A DNA stretch of 64,000 bases from an uncultured Clostridia bacterium (GCA_910579745.1 CAJTVH010000002.1:51786-115785); one strand, 5' to 3'. Positions 36,870 through 47,453 are shown, counted from the stretch's first letter. A program made the numbers and translations. Notes: generated from the letters alone by a model not told the origin.

Positions 36870-37616
36870 ATGACAGGAATCGGAAAATCAGATATTGGAA
36901 AAGTAAGAACCTGTAATGAGGATTCTATTTTTGTTCAAAATTCGCCCATAGGTTGTTTACAAAACCTTTATATTGTCGCCGACGGTATGGGGGGGCATAA
37001 GTCCGGCGAGGTCGCGAGCGGTAACGCCGTGAAATATTTTTGCGAGTTTATCAAAAACAGAAATCCTGAGGGAGAAATTCTTGATATTCTTGTTGAGGGC
37101 GTTGGATACGCCAATAAAAAGGTAAACGAAATGTCAAAAACGGACGAGGTCTATTCTAATATGGGAACGACTTTTTTGGCCGCTTCTTTATCTCAGGATA
37201 AAATTTATATCGCTCATGTCGGTGACAGCAGATTATATCTTGTAAGAAATAATGAGATAAAACAGCTTACAACAGACCATACATATGTGATGGATATGGT
37301 TAAGTCAGGCTTTATAAGCAGAGACGAGGCCAAGTCTCATCCCGATAGAAATATTATTACAAGAGCTTTGGGAATTGAGGAGAGCTTATCCATTGACGGA
37401 ATATTTAATAAACTTTTACATAATGATATTATTGTTATGTGTTCTGATGGATTATATGAAATGATTGATGACAATATTATTTTAAATATTTCAGGAGATA
37501 TATCTTTAAGTTTGGAAAAAAGAGCTGAGAAGATGATTGAGTATGCCAATTCTTTTGGAGGAAAAGACAATGTATCGGTTATTTTAATCGGTTATTGGGA
37601 AGGAGCGAGTTTATGA
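36870..37616 (+). CDS. prpC: PP2C-type serine/threonine phosphatase
   Basis: A 248-residue metal-dependent phosphatase (PrpC/Stp) with RTCNEDS, VADGMGGHKSGEVAS, MGTTFLAA, HVGDSRLYL, CSDGLYEMI and GKDNVSVILI, giving all metal-binding Asp residues. It reverses phosphorylation by the PASTA kinase encoded next. ATG 36870 follows GAGGTG; the in-frame GTG at 36861 is part of that site. Its stop overlaps the kinase ATG (ATGA). Confidence 0.95.
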   Translation: MTGIGKSDIGKVRTCNEDSIFVQNSPIGCLQNLYIVADGMGGHKSGEVASGNAVKYFCEFIKNRNPEGEILDILVEGVGYANKKVNEMSKTDEVYSNMGTTFLAASLSQDKIYIAHVGDSRLYLVRNNEIKQLTTDHTYVMDMVKSGFISRDEAKSHPDRNIITRALGIEESLSIDGIFNKLLHNDIIVMCSDGLYEMIDDNIILNISGDISLSLEKRAEKMIEYANSFGGKDNVSVILIGYWEGASL

Positions 37617-39685
37617 TTATTGATCCGAACACAACTATTGCCGAAAGATATACTATTTTAGAAAAAATAGGTGTTGGAGGTATGGCTGTTGTATATAAAG
37701 CCAAAGATGAGAAACTTAATAGATTTGTTACATTTAAGGTTTTAAAAGAAGAGCATATCGAAAATGATGAATTTATAAGCAGGTTTGCCGTTGAGGCGCA
37801 GGCTGCAGCCAGACTTTCCCACCATAATATCGTAAACGTCTACGACGTAGGCAACGAGGGCAATATCCACTATATTGTTATGGAATATATAGACGGCATT
37901 ACTTTAAAAGAACTTATCAACAAAAAAGCTCCTTTTGACAATCAAGAGGCATTAAGCGTAGCTATTCAGATTGCTTCCGCTTTAGAAGAGGCACATAAAA
38001 ATAATATTGTTCATAGAGATATTAAGCCTCATAACATCCTTGTGACAAGGGACGGGGATATAAAAGTAACTGATTTCGGAATAGCCAGAGCGGCGACTTC
38101 CACTACTGTTACTGTGGAGTCTATGGGCTCTGTTCATTATTTCTCGCCAGAGCAGGCAAGAGGCGGTTTTGTTGACGCTAAAAGCGACATTTACTCTCTT
38201 GGTATTGTTCTTTTTGAAATGGTTACCGGAAGACTTCCTTTTCAAGGAGACACGCCTGTCGCTCTCGCTATGAAACACTTGAGAGAACCTATTCCTGATG
38301 CCAGAAGAATTAATACGGATGTTTCGGAAAGTGTTTATAAAATTATTATTAAGGCTACTCAAAAAAGTTCGGCTAAAAGATATCAGACAGTTGAGGAAAT
38401 GAATAAAGATTTAAAAAGAGCCACAAAAAATGAAACAGGCGATTTTGTTGTTTTTGAGGAAGAGGATGTTACTTCTCAGACTATCAGGGTTACAGGTGAG
38501 GAACTTGACGAGATAAAGAAACAAAGTAAAAATATTGATTCGGATTATGACGATTATGATGAGTATGAAAGTTATGACAGATATAGCGTTAAAAGTAAAA
38601 AAAGCACGGCGTACGCGTCTGACAGGAAAAAAGACAGGCAAATTGTTTTCGCGGCTGTAGCTACGGCTTTAACGCTTATAGTTTTAATTACGGTCATTGT
38701 TTTTGTTTTTGTACTGCCAAAAGAAGAGGATGTTACAGTACCTGATTTTATAGATAAAACATGGGACGAGGCTCTTAAACTCGCGGAGGAAAAACAGATA
38801 TATATTAAACCTGACAACGAGAATCCTGAGGAATACAGCGACAGTATTGAAAAAGACCATATTTTAGATCAAAATATACAGAAAGGTGATACGGTTAAGA
38901 TAGGCGATACTATTTATCTTGTTATGAGTCTTGGAAGCGATAAAATTAAAGTTCCTAATGTTGTCGGGCATAGTCTTGACGAGGCTACGGCGGAATTTAA
39001 AGATAAAAAAATTAAATGGGAAGAAAAATACGATTACAGTGATGATGTTAAAAAGGACTATGTTATAAGACAGGAACCTGAATCGGGCGAGGAGATTTCG
39101 GCTGATTCAAAAGTTATTGTATATATAAGCAGGGGAAAAGAATCTGAGGCTATAAGCGTTCCTGATGTTATAGGTTATACAGAGGCGGCGGCGAAAAGGG
39201 AACTTTCCAGAGTTGGTTTTGAGGTTGATGTACGTACTGTCAACAGCAGGAGAAGCGCTGGCCAGGTTGTCGACCAGGATTTTAGGGACGAGAAAAGGGA
39301 AACAGGTACTACGGTTACCATTTATGTAAGCAACGGTGATGATGACGAAGAAGAACCTGACAATCAGACTCCAGAAGAGAATAATGATGAACCGAAGCCG
39401 GATAATTCTATTTCCAATGAAAATAATAACGATAATGACGCTGAAAATAACAACAATGATAACAATGGAAACTCGGATAATTCAAACCAAAACAGCGTTC
39501 CTGAAAATCCGCCAGCTCCTCCTCAGAATAATAACGGAGATGTTCCAAACGGTTCAGGCAATGAGGAGGCTCCTTTAGATGGGAACCCGGAAAATGGAAC
39601 ACCTTCGGAACCTTTAGGAGGAGGCGAGAATCCCGCTTCCCCGAACGTCGATTCTGTTGAGATAGACCCTAACACAGTGGCTTAA
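37613..39685 (+). CDS. prkC: PASTA-domain serine/threonine kinase PrkC
   Basis: A 690-residue transmembrane kinase. N-terminal kinase domain (about 8-270): GVGGMAVVYKAKD, Lys in FKVLKE, HRDIKPHNILV, TDFGIARA, then an acidic linker, one transmembrane helix (about 350-372) and three extracellular PASTA repeats (about 375-580) that sense muropeptides or lipid II. A 100-residue Asn/Asp/Pro-rich low-complexity tail ends the protein. It regulates wall synthesis, growth and spore germination. ATG 37613 has GGAAGGAG upstream and overlaps the phosphatase stop by 4 bases. Confidence 0.95.
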   Translation: MIIDPNTTIAERYTILEKIGVGGMAVVYKAKDEKLNRFVTFKVLKEEHIENDEFISRFAVEAQAAARLSHHNIVNVYDVGNEGNIHYIVMEYIDGITLKELINKKAPFDNQEALSVAIQIASALEEAHKNNIVHRDIKPHNILVTRDGDIKVTDFGIARAATSTTVTVESMGSVHYFSPEQARGGFVDAKSDIYSLGIVLFEMVTGRLPFQGDTPVALAMKHLREPIPDARRINTDVSESVYKIIIKATQKSSAKRYQTVEEMNKDLKRATKNETGDFVVFEEEDVTSQTIRVTGEELDEIKKQSKNIDSDYDDYDEYESYDRYSVKSKKSTAYASDRKKDRQIVFAAVATALTLIVLITVIVFVFVLPKEEDVTVPDFIDKTWDEALKLAEEKQIYIKPDNENPEEYSDSIEKDHILDQNIQKGDTVKIGDTIYLVMSLGSDKIKVPNVVGHSLDEATAEFKDKKIKWEEKYDYSDDVKKDYVIRQEPESGEEISADSKVIVYISRGKESEAISVPDVIGYTEAAAKRELSRVGFEVDVRTVNSRRSAGQVVDQDFRDEKRETGTTVTIYVSNGDDDEEEPDNQTPEENNDEPKPDNSISNENNNDNDAENNNNDNNGNSDNSNQNSVPENPPAPPQNNNGDVPNGSGNEEAPLDGNPENGTPSEPLGGGENPASPNVDSVEIDPNTVA

Positions 39686-39842
39686 GTTTTTTGCGCTTAT
39701 TAAATTTATAAAATGTTCTGAAGTTGTGTGACGATTATTCAAATCGTGTCTAATTGTACTTTGTTTTTAAGAGAATTTTATAAAAGTATTTGAGATTTTG
39801 AAAAAATATTAATAATTTTAATTTTTAAAGAGGGTTTATTCA

Positions 39843-40709
39843 ATGATTGTCGGGAGAATTGTTAAAGGTATTGGCGGGCTTTACTTTGTTGACACTGAAA
39901 AAGATGTTTTTCAATGTAAAGCAAGAGGGATTTTTCGTAAAAGAAAACTTGTACCTACCGTGGGCGATTATGTTCAGATTAATATTCTTGACGCGAATGA
40001 GAAAGTTGGTTTTATTGAGCAAATATGTGAAAGGAAGAATTTTCTTACACGTCCTAAAGTCGCTAATGTGGATTTATGTATTATAACATTCGCGGGGGCA
40101 AGTCCCAATATTAATTTCGATTTACTTGATAGGTTTCTTATACTTTCAGAGGAAAAGAAACTTGAGGTTATTATTTGTGTAAATAAATATGATTTAATAC
40201 AGGAAAATATTAAAGAATATATCGACAGGGTGTATTCCTCTATTTATAAAGTTATTTTTACTGATACCATTAACAATAGGGGAATTGATGAGCTCAAAAA
40301 TATTATTACAGGAAAAGTTTCTGTTTTCGCCGGACCTTCAGGCGTTGGAAAGTCAAGCCTTATAAACAGGCTTCTTCCGTTCGGAGAAAGAATTACGGGA
40401 GATATAAGTTATAAAATAGAACGAGGAAAACATACCACAAGGGAAGTTGAACTGCTTTCTGTTGAAAAAAATACTTTTATTGTGGATTCACCGGGGTTTA
40501 CGTCTCTTTCCCTTGAACATATTAAACCTGAGGAGCTTCAATTTTATTTCAGAGAGTTTAAAAAATTTATTGAGAGATGCAGATTTAATGATTGTGTGCA
40601 TCTTTGTGAGCCTGATTGTCTGATTAAAGAAAATATTGGCGGCGACATTTCTGAAGAACGATATAAACGATATAAATTTTTATATACCGAACTTCAAGGA
40701 CGAAGATAA
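39843..40709 (+). CDS. rsgA: Ribosome small-subunit GTPase RsgA
   Basis: A 288-residue circularly permuted GTPase: OB-fold start, then the G4 motif VNKYD before the P-loop AGPSGVGKSSLINRLL and DSPGF, and a C-terminal zinc finger (RFNDCVHLCEPDC). It checks late 30S assembly. ATG 39843 follows AGAGGG. Eleven bases before rpe. Confidence 0.95.
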   Translation: MIVGRIVKGIGGLYFVDTEKDVFQCKARGIFRKRKLVPTVGDYVQINILDANEKVGFIEQICERKNFLTRPKVANVDLCIITFAGASPNINFDLLDRFLILSEEKKLEVIICVNKYDLIQENIKEYIDRVYSSIYKVIFTDTINNRGIDELKNIITGKVSVFAGPSGVGKSSLINRLLPFGERITGDISYKIERGKHTTREVELLSVEKNTFIVDSPGFTSLSLEHIKPEELQFYFREFKKFIERCRFNDCVHLCEPDCLIKENIGGDISEERYKRYKFLYTELQGRR

Positions 40710-40720
40710 GGAGGATTTTT

Positions 40721-41392
40721 ATGATTAAAATTTCAGCGTCTATTTTATCGGCGGATTACACAAAGCTTGGCGAGGAGATAAAAGCTATTGAGAGAGCGAA
40801 AATTCCTTATATCCATATTGATGTTATGGACGGGCATTTTGTTCCGAATATATCTATAGGTATTCCGACGGTTGAAAGTATAAGGGGAGCGACAGATTTG
40901 ATTTTAGACGTTCACTTAATGATAAGCAATCCTGAGAAATATATAGAAAAATTCGCTAGGGCGGGCGCTGATATTATTAATTTTCACTTAGAGGCGACGG
41001 ATTCTCCTTTAAAAATTATTGAGCAAATAAGGAAAACAGGAAAAAAATGTGGAATAACAATAAATCCGGATACTCCTGTGGAAAAACTTTTTAAACTGGC
41101 CAACAAAGTTGATATGATACTTATTATGTCGGTTCATCCGGGATTTGGAGGGCAAGAGTTTATAAAAGATTCTCTCGACAAAGTTAAAGCGCTTCGAGAG
41201 TATATCAAAAAAAATAATTTTAATACTGATATTGAGATTGACGGCGGTGTTAAAATAGATAATTTAAGAGATGTGTTAGACGCAGGCGTTAATATTGTTG
41301 TTGTCGGCTCAGCTATTTTTGAGGCGGAGGATATGGCTGTCGAGGCTGAGCGTTTTAGTGAGATTTTTAAGGAGTTTGAGCATAAACAATGA
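40721..41392 (+). CDS. rpe: Ribulose-phosphate 3-epimerase
   Basis: A 223-residue TIM-barrel enzyme of the pentose phosphate pathway with SASILSADYTKLGEE, HIDVMDGHFVPNIS, DVHLMI, MSVHPGFGGQ and IDGGVKIDN, covering the metal-binding His/Asp set. AAGGAGG precedes ATG 40721; overlaps thiN by 4 bases. Confidence 0.97.
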   Translation: MIKISASILSADYTKLGEEIKAIERAKIPYIHIDVMDGHFVPNISIGIPTVESIRGATDLILDVHLMISNPEKYIEKFARAGADIINFHLEATDSPLKIIEQIRKTGKKCGITINPDTPVEKLFKLANKVDMILIMSVHPGFGGQEFIKDSLDKVKALREYIKKNNFNTDIEIDGGVKIDNLRDVLDAGVNIVVVGSAIFEAEDMAVEAERFSEIFKEFEHKQ

Positions 41393-42036
41393 AAGCGCTT
41401 ATTGTTGGAAACGGAAGTATTTTTAAATATGACACGCTTTTAGAATACGCTGAGATTTCAGATTATTTTATTTGCTGTGACGGAGGAATAAAACATTTTT
41501 ATGAGTGTGGAATTATTCCAGATATTATTATCGGGGACCTTGACTCAGCGGAAAGGAGATATATTGATTACTTTAAAGATAAAAATGTTTTATTTAAGAT
41601 ATTTCAGCCTGAAAAAGATTTTACTGATATGGAGCTTTCGCTTTTATACGCCTTGGATTTATATTCAGACTTTACATTTGATGAGATTTTTATTTTTGGA
41701 GGAACGGGAACAAGGTTTGACCATTCTTTGACTAACGCTCATATTTTGAGAAAAGCTCTTGACAGGGGGGTTTTAGCGTGGCTTATCGATGAAAATAACA
41801 AAATTTGTCTTGTTGACAAACATATTAAATTGTCAGGGAATAAAAATGATTTAATTTCCCTTATCCCATTTACCACAGAGGTTTTTGGGGTTACGACAAA
41901 AGGTCTTTATTACGGTCTTTCCGACGCGCACATGAAAATAGGCGCTTCTATAGGAATAAGTAATGTTATGATTTGTGATGAATGCGAGATTTTTGTTCAA
42001 GAGGGTATATTATTTGTTATATTGGCGAGAGATTGA
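41389..42036 (+). CDS. thiN: Thiamine pyrophosphokinase
   Basis: A 215-residue enzyme with CCDGGIKH, IIGDLDSAE, EKDFTDMELSL and GGTGTRFDHSLTNAH, the substrate and Mg-ATP motifs of bacterial thiamine pyrophosphokinase that turns thiamine into its cofactor form. ATGA overlap with rpe. Last gene of the rsmB-thiN run. Confidence 0.95.
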   Translation: MKALIVGNGSIFKYDTLLEYAEISDYFICCDGGIKHFYECGIIPDIIIGDLDSAERRYIDYFKDKNVLFKIFQPEKDFTDMELSLLYALDLYSDFTFDEIFIFGGTGTRFDHSLTNAHILRKALDRGVLAWLIDENNKICLVDKHIKLSGNKNDLISLIPFTTEVFGVTTKGLYYGLSDAHMKIGASIGISNVMICDECEIFVQEGILFVILARD

Positions 42037-42431
42037 TGAAAATTAAATTTATTATATTATTTATTAAAATTAAAATATATTTACAATAATTCCATTTTAA
42101 AAAAAGATATTTCAGAAAAAGTATTTTAAAAAATTTTTAGAGCGTATCTGAAAATTAAATAGAGAAGCTAAATCAGAGGAAAGAAACAGATACACCCGTT
42201 TAAAACGATTTTTGATTAAAGGGGCTTAAAAATTAATTTATGAACAATTTGTTAAAAATTAATTTTTATTTAATTAATAGTTGCATACAGAGGGTTATTT
42301 CTGTTAAACTATATACTGAAAGTCTTTTATATTTTTTTTCGGTTTTTCATAAGAAAATATTGATTAATTAATATATTAAAACTTCCTTAAATTGTGTAAG
42401 TAAACAATATTTTTATATAAGAGGTGCTATA
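42037..42431. other. Spacer before secA with a MITE A end
   Basis: About 395 AT-rich bases. At 42138-42160 a lone terminal repeat of family A (TAGAGCGTATCTGAAAATTA) appears without its partner. The secA promoter must lie here; no clear -35/-10 pair is singled out. Confidence 0.5.
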
Positions 42432-45017
42432 ATGTTAGGCGTTGTAAAAAAAATTTTTGGCAGTTACAGTGACAAGGAATTAAAAAGAATTATGCCCATT
42501 GTTGATAAAATTGAGAATCTTGAGGGTGAGATTTCAAAATTATCAGACGAACAGCTTAAAGAGAAAACAGAAGAATTTAAAAAAAGGTATCAGGAGGGGG
42601 AGACTTTAGACGAACTTTTGCCTGAGGCTTTCGCCGTGGTTAGAGAAGCGGGAAAAAGAGTTCTCGGAATGAGGCATTTTCGTGTGCAGCTTATCGGCGG
42701 TATTATTTTACATCAAGGCCGTATAGCTGAGATGAAAACAGGAGAGGGTAAAACTTTGGTTTCAACTTTGCCCGCTTATCTTAACGCTTTGACAGGAGAA
42801 GGCGTTCATATTGTTACGGTTAATGATTATCTTGCTAAACGTGACGCTGAATGGATGGGGCAAATTCACGAGTTTTTAGGACTTACTGTAGGCGTTATTC
42901 TTCATGATATGGAACAAGAGGAAAGGCAGGCGGCGTATGCCTGCGATATTACTTACGCTACCAACAATGAGCTTGGTTTTGATTATCTTAGAGACAATAT
43001 GGTTGTTTATGAGAAAAATCTTGTTCAGAGAAATTTAACTTACGCTATAATTGACGAGGTTGATTCTGTTCTTATTGACGAAGCGAGAACTCCTCTTATT
43101 ATTTCCGGAAGCAGCGGTAAATCTACTATGCTTTATAAGGTGGCTGATTCTTTCGCTAAAACTCTTACTAAAGGCCGTATATTAAACGAGGATGAGGCTT
43201 TAAATCCTCTTAATCATGTTGAGATTCAAGAAGAGGGCGACTATGTAATTGACGAGAAAGGAAAGACGGTTTCTCTTACTCAGGAGGGTATTAAAAAGGC
43301 TGAGAGATATTTTAATATTGAAAATCTAGCCGACCCTGACAATATGGAAATACTTCATCATATAAATAACGCTCTTAAAGCTAATTATAATATGTTTGCT
43401 GACAGGGATTATGTTGTTAAAGACGATGAGATTATTATAGTTGATGAGTTTACGGGACGTATGATGACTGGACGACGTTATTCCGACGGTTTGCATCAAG
43501 CTATTGAGGCAAAAGAGGGCGTTGTTGTAAATAAAGAAAGCAAAACTCTCGCTACGATTACTTTCCAGAACTTTTTTAATAAATATGGGAAAAAGTGTGG
43601 TATGACAGGTACAGCTCTCACAGAGGAAGGAGAGTTTAGGCACATTTACGGTATGGACGTCATTGTTATTCCTACGAATATGCCTGTAATCAGAAAAGAC
43701 CACACAGATGTTGTATATAGAAATGAGAGAGCCAAATATAAAGCTGTTATAGAGGAAATTAAAAAATCTCATGAAAAGGGACAGCCTGTTTTAGTAGGTA
43801 CGATTACTATTGATAAATCGGAGCTTATAAGTTCAATGCTCAAAAAAGAGGGTATCAGGCATCAGGTACTTAATGCCAAATATCACGAGAAAGAGGCGGA
43901 AATTGTCGCTTTAGCGGGTGAAAAGGGCGCTGTTACCATAGCCACTAATATGGCGGGTCGTGGTACGGACATTAAAATTGACGACGAGGTAAAGGCTGTC
44001 GGCGGTCTTAAAATAATAGGTACAGAAAGACATGAGTCAAGGCGTATTGACAATCAGCTTAGAGGTCGTGCGGGTCGCCAGGGAGACCCAGGTGAGTCAA
44101 GATTTTTTATATCTCTTGAGGACGAGCTTATGCGTCTTTTTGGTTCAGAGAGAGTGGGTAAAGTTATTGACGCTCTTGGCATAGATGAGGACGATCCTAT
44201 TGAGCACAAAATGCTTACTAAAGCTATAGAAAATGCTCAAAAGAAAGTTGAGGCCAATAACTTCGCTATTCGTAAACGTCTTCTTGAATATGATCAGGTT
44301 ATGAATGAACAGAGAGAAATTATTTATTCTGAAAGACGTCAGGTACTTCTTGGAGCCGATATAAGTGAAAATATAAAAGGAATGATTAAAAGCGTAATTG
44401 AGAGAAACGTTATGACTTATGTCGGGGATAACGCCGAGTTTCCCGAAAATTGGGATCTTGTCGGTTTAAATGAGACTCTAATGCCTATGCTTAACATTTC
44501 AAAAATTGAGATAACAGAAGAGGACAAGGAATCTCTTAAACCTGAGGAACTTGTCGAGCGAGTTTACGAGAAAGCTCTTAAAGTATACGCTGAAAAAGAG
44601 GAAGAGGTTACTTCTGAGAGAATGAGAGAAATCGAAAGAGTTATTTTGCTTAAAGTTATTGACCAGAGATGGATGGACCATATTGACGATATGGACCAGA
44701 TGCGACAGGGCATTTCTTTACGAGCTTACGCTCAGAGGGATCCTATTACAGAGTATAAGTTTATAAGCTATGATATGTTTGAGGAGCTTAGTACAAATAT
44801 TCAGACTGAAACAGTCAGGGGATTATTTAATATAAGAATTGTAGACCCTAATATGGAAAGAAAACCTGTGGTAAATGTGAATGTTGTAACAACGAATAAA
44901 GAAGAGGAATCTGTAAAAACTCCTAAAAAACGTAAAACGCCAAAGGTTGGAAGAAATGATCTTTGTCCTTGCGGAAGCGGTAAAAAATATAAACAGTGCT
45001 GTGGTATGGGAGAATAG
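42432..45017 (+). CDS. secA: Preprotein translocase ATPase SecA
   Basis: An 861-residue motor of the Sec export pathway. Walker A is MKTGEGKTLVSTL (about 100-112), DEVDSVLIDEARTPLIISG (Walker B region), TNMAGRGTDIKID and RGRAGRQGDPGES in the second helicase domain. A C-terminal zinc-binding tail (CPCGSGKKYKQCC) contacts SecB or ribosome/lipids. GAGGTG upstream of ATG 42432. Full length; monocistronic in appearance. Confidence 0.98.
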   Translation: MLGVVKKIFGSYSDKELKRIMPIVDKIENLEGEISKLSDEQLKEKTEEFKKRYQEGETLDELLPEAFAVVREAGKRVLGMRHFRVQLIGGIILHQGRIAEMKTGEGKTLVSTLPAYLNALTGEGVHIVTVNDYLAKRDAEWMGQIHEFLGLTVGVILHDMEQEERQAAYACDITYATNNELGFDYLRDNMVVYEKNLVQRNLTYAIIDEVDSVLIDEARTPLIISGSSGKSTMLYKVADSFAKTLTKGRILNEDEALNPLNHVEIQEEGDYVIDEKGKTVSLTQEGIKKAERYFNIENLADPDNMEILHHINNALKANYNMFADRDYVVKDDEIIIVDEFTGRMMTGRRYSDGLHQAIEAKEGVVVNKESKTLATITFQNFFNKYGKKCGMTGTALTEEGEFRHIYGMDVIVIPTNMPVIRKDHTDVVYRNERAKYKAVIEEIKKSHEKGQPVLVGTITIDKSELISSMLKKEGIRHQVLNAKYHEKEAEIVALAGEKGAVTIATNMAGRGTDIKIDDEVKAVGGLKIIGTERHESRRIDNQLRGRAGRQGDPGESRFFISLEDELMRLFGSERVGKVIDALGIDEDDPIEHKMLTKAIENAQKKVEANNFAIRKRLLEYDQVMNEQREIIYSERRQVLLGADISENIKGMIKSVIERNVMTYVGDNAEFPENWDLVGLNETLMPMLNISKIEITEEDKESLKPEELVERVYEKALKVYAEKEEEVTSERMREIERVILLKVIDQRWMDHIDDMDQMRQGISLRAYAQRDPITEYKFISYDMFEELSTNIQTETVRGLFNIRIVDPNMERKPVVNVNVVTTNKEEESVKTPKKRKTPKVGRNDLCPCGSGKKYKQCCGMGE

Positions 45018-45065
45018 ATTTTAAGTTTTAATTATACAGAAATAAGATGTGAGTGTAATTTTAGA

Positions 45066-45101
45066 ACCTGTTAGGCGGAAGTTATGAGCCGTCTGACAGG
45101 T
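45066..45101 (+). other. 13-bp hairpin between secA and prfB
   Basis: ACCTGTTAGGCGG pairs with CCGTCTGACAGGT (two G-U pairs) around a 10-base loop. It is followed by ATCTGTTATTATA rather than a T-run, so termination by it alone is uncertain. Confidence 0.5.
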
Positions 45102-45276
45102 ATCTGTTATTATATAGCGGTTCTTTATTAAATTTCAGGCAAAAATTTAATAATAGTTTTCGATTAATAATTTTTAAATAGCTTTGCTCTATTAAAGTAT
45201 ATAACGCAGAGAGTTAATCTTTTATATATTTTTGTGGAGGATAACTATATACTTATTAAATAAAGGAAGTGATTTT

Positions 45277-46381
45277 GTGCTTGAACTTGAACAAATAGCG
45301 GTTCAGATGCAGGCGTATGCCAAAAATTTACAGGAAATGAGGGACTCACTTTGACATTGCGGGAGCGATGGAAAAAGTTGAGGAACTTGAGGAAATTTCG
45401 GCGGACCCTTCTTTTTGGAATGATATGGAGAAGGCTCAGCCTATTTTACAAAAGACAAAACAGCTTAAGAGTAAGATAGATGGGTTTGAAAAGCTTAACT
45501 CGGATTTTGACGATATAATGACTCTTATTGAGATTGGAAATGAAGAAGATGATAAAAGTGTTATAGAAGAGGTTAAACATCTTGCCGAGGATTTTCTTGG
45601 CAGGTATGAGGAGCTTAGGATATCGACTCTTTTAACGGGACAGTATGACAAAAATAACGCTATTGTCACATTACATTCTGGAGCGGGCGGAACGGAGGCC
45701 TGCGACTGGGTATCCATGCTTTTGAGAATGTATTTGAGGTGGGCGGAAGATAAAGGTTTTTCCGTTGAGGAACTTGATTATCTACCAGGCGATGAGGCGG
45801 GTGTAAAGTCCGTAACAATTCAGGTGAATGGTGAAAACGCTTTTGGATATTTTAAAGCGGAAAAGGGCATTCACAGGCTTGTAAGAATTTCACCTTTTGA
45901 CTCTTCTGGAAGAAGGCATACTTCTTTTGCTTCCTGTGACGTTATGCCAGAGCTTGACGATACTATTGAGTTTGAGATTGACCCAGATGATTTGAGAATT
46001 GACACATATCGTTCCAGTGGGGCGGGCGGTCAGCACATAAATAAAACCTCATCGGCCATAAGAATTACGCATATCCCTACAAATACAGTTGTTCAATGTC
46101 AAAATGAGCGTTCTCAATTTCAAAATAAAGACAGAGCGATGAAACTTTTGAGAGCTAAGCTTTATGAACTTAAATTACAGGAACAAGCTGAGGAACTTAA
46201 AGATATTAGAGGTGAGGTTAAGGATATTGGATGGGGAAGCCAAATTCGCTCTTATGTTTTTCATCCATATAATATGGTCAAAGACCATAGGACAAATGCT
46301 GAAACAGGTAATGTTCAGGCTGTGATGGACGGAGATATTGATATGTTTATTACGGCATATTTAAAGTGGATAAATATGTAG
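45277..46381 (+). CDS. prfB: Peptide chain release factor 2, with programmed +1 frameshift
   Basis: Translation starts at GTG 45277 (AAGGAAGTG upstream) and reads 25 codons to CTT TGA C (45349-45355), the classic RF2 autoregulatory slip site with AGGGAC just upstream acting as an internal Shine-Dalgarno-like element. After skipping T45352 the frame continues at GAC 45353 to 46381, giving 367 residues. It contains the codon-recognition SPF tripeptide (ISPFDSSGRRHTSF) and GAGGQHINKT, the GGQ peptidyl-hydrolysis motif. It terminates at UGA/UAA; low RF2 favours the frameshift and restores its level. Confidence 0.95.
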
Positions 46382-46401
46382 TTGAAGTATAATAAAATTT
46401 T

Positions 46402-46445
46402 GCCTGTTTTAAAATCTAAAAATGATTTTAGGACAGGCTCTTTTT
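46402..46445 (+). terminator. Terminator after prfB
   Basis: GCCTGTTTTAAAATC pairs with GATTTTAGGACAGGC (G-U pairs) across a 7-base loop, then TCTTTTT. The ribosome binding site of the next gene starts at the end of the T-run. Confidence 0.85.
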
Positions 46446-46457
46446 GGAGGACGAGAT

Positions 46458-47453
46458 TTGAAAGTTGTCGAAATTGATGGAAATTCAGCGAATCAAAGAC
46501 TTGATAAATTTCTTTTAAAATATTTTAATAAAGCGGGAAAGTCTTTTATTTATAAAATGCTTAGAAAAAAAAGAATAAAATATAACGGCTCAAAAGCTCT
46601 GGGAAATGAGATTTTAAAATCAGGAGATTTTATCCAAATGTATTTATCCGAGGAAACAATAAACTCTTTTATGGAAGCAAAAATGGTGGATAAAGCGGAT
46701 AGAGGGTTTTCAATTATTTATGAGGATAAAAATATTATTATTTGTGATAAGCCAGCCGGACTTGCTGTTCAGAGAGACTCAATTAATGTTGGAAACACTT
46801 TAAACGACCAACTTTTATTTTATCTTTATGAAAAAGGAGAATATTTACCTAAAAAAGAATCTGTTTTTACGCCGTCTATTTGTAACAGACTTGACAGAAA
46901 TACAAGCGGTATTGTTTTATTTGGGAAAAATTATGAGGCGGTTAAAGTTTTGAACGAAATCATAAGAAAGCGAAAAATTGATAAATTTTATTTAACGGTT
47001 TTGAAAGGGGTCATAGAGGAAGAGGGAACTATATCAGCTTATCATATAAAGAATGAAAAGGGACAAGCGGAAATATTTTCTGAGTTTAAAGAGGGCAGCA
47101 AAAAAATTGTTACGAAATATAAAAGACTCGCGGAAAATGGTGAATACAGTTTCGCCAAGGTTAATTTAATAACGGGAAAAACTCATCAGATTAGAGCGTG
47201 TTTTAAATTCATGGGACATTGTGTTATCGGCGACAGAAAATACGGCGATTTTAATATTAATAAATTATTTAAGAAAAATTATAGTCTTGATAATCAGTTT
47301 TTACATTCTTATAAAGTTGTTTTTAAAGAAAAATATGGATTTTTCAGCTACTTAGAGGGAAAAGAATTTATCGCTCCTCTTGATAGTAAAAAAGAGAAAA
47401 TAATTTTTAAGCTTTTTGGAGATGGGGAGGAGGATAATTTTGAAAAGTATTGA
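46458..47453 (+). CDS. RluA/RluD-family pseudouridine synthase
   Basis: A 331-residue protein with an N-terminal S4 RNA-binding domain (NQRLDKFLLKYFNKAGKSFI) and catalytic domain with ICNRLDRNTSGIVLFGK (catalytic Asp) and KTHQIRACFKFMGHCVIGD. It isomerises uridines in rRNA, probably 23S. TTG 46458 after GGAGG is preferred; an earlier ATG at 46422 would place the start inside the terminator stem. Overlaps rnhA by 14 bases. Confidence 0.9.
   Translation: MKVVEIDGNSANQRLDKFLLKYFNKAGKSFIYKMLRKKRIKYNGSKALGNEILKSGDFIQMYLSEETINSFMEAKMVDKADRGFSIIYEDKNIIICDKPAGLAVQRDSINVGNTLNDQLLFYLYEKGEYLPKKESVFTPSICNRLDRNTSGIVLFGKNYEAVKVLNEIIRKRKIDKFYLTVLKGVIEEEGTISAYHIKNEKGQAEIFSEFKEGSKKIVTKYKRLAENGEYSFAKVNLITGKTHQIRACFKFMGHCVIGDRKYGDFNINKLFKKNYSLDNQFLHSYKVVFKEKYGFFSYLEGKEFIAPLDSKKEKIIFKLFGDGEEDNFEKY

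Noticed and set aside
43326..43772. 148-codon minus-strand frame inside secA
   Set aside because: Antisense to highly conserved SecA sequence; composition follows the sense codons and no family is recognisable.
46422..46457. Upstream ATG start for the pseudouridine synthase
   Set aside because: The added residues would be coded by the second arm and T-run of the prfB terminator; the TTG at 46458 has GGAGG at proper spacing.
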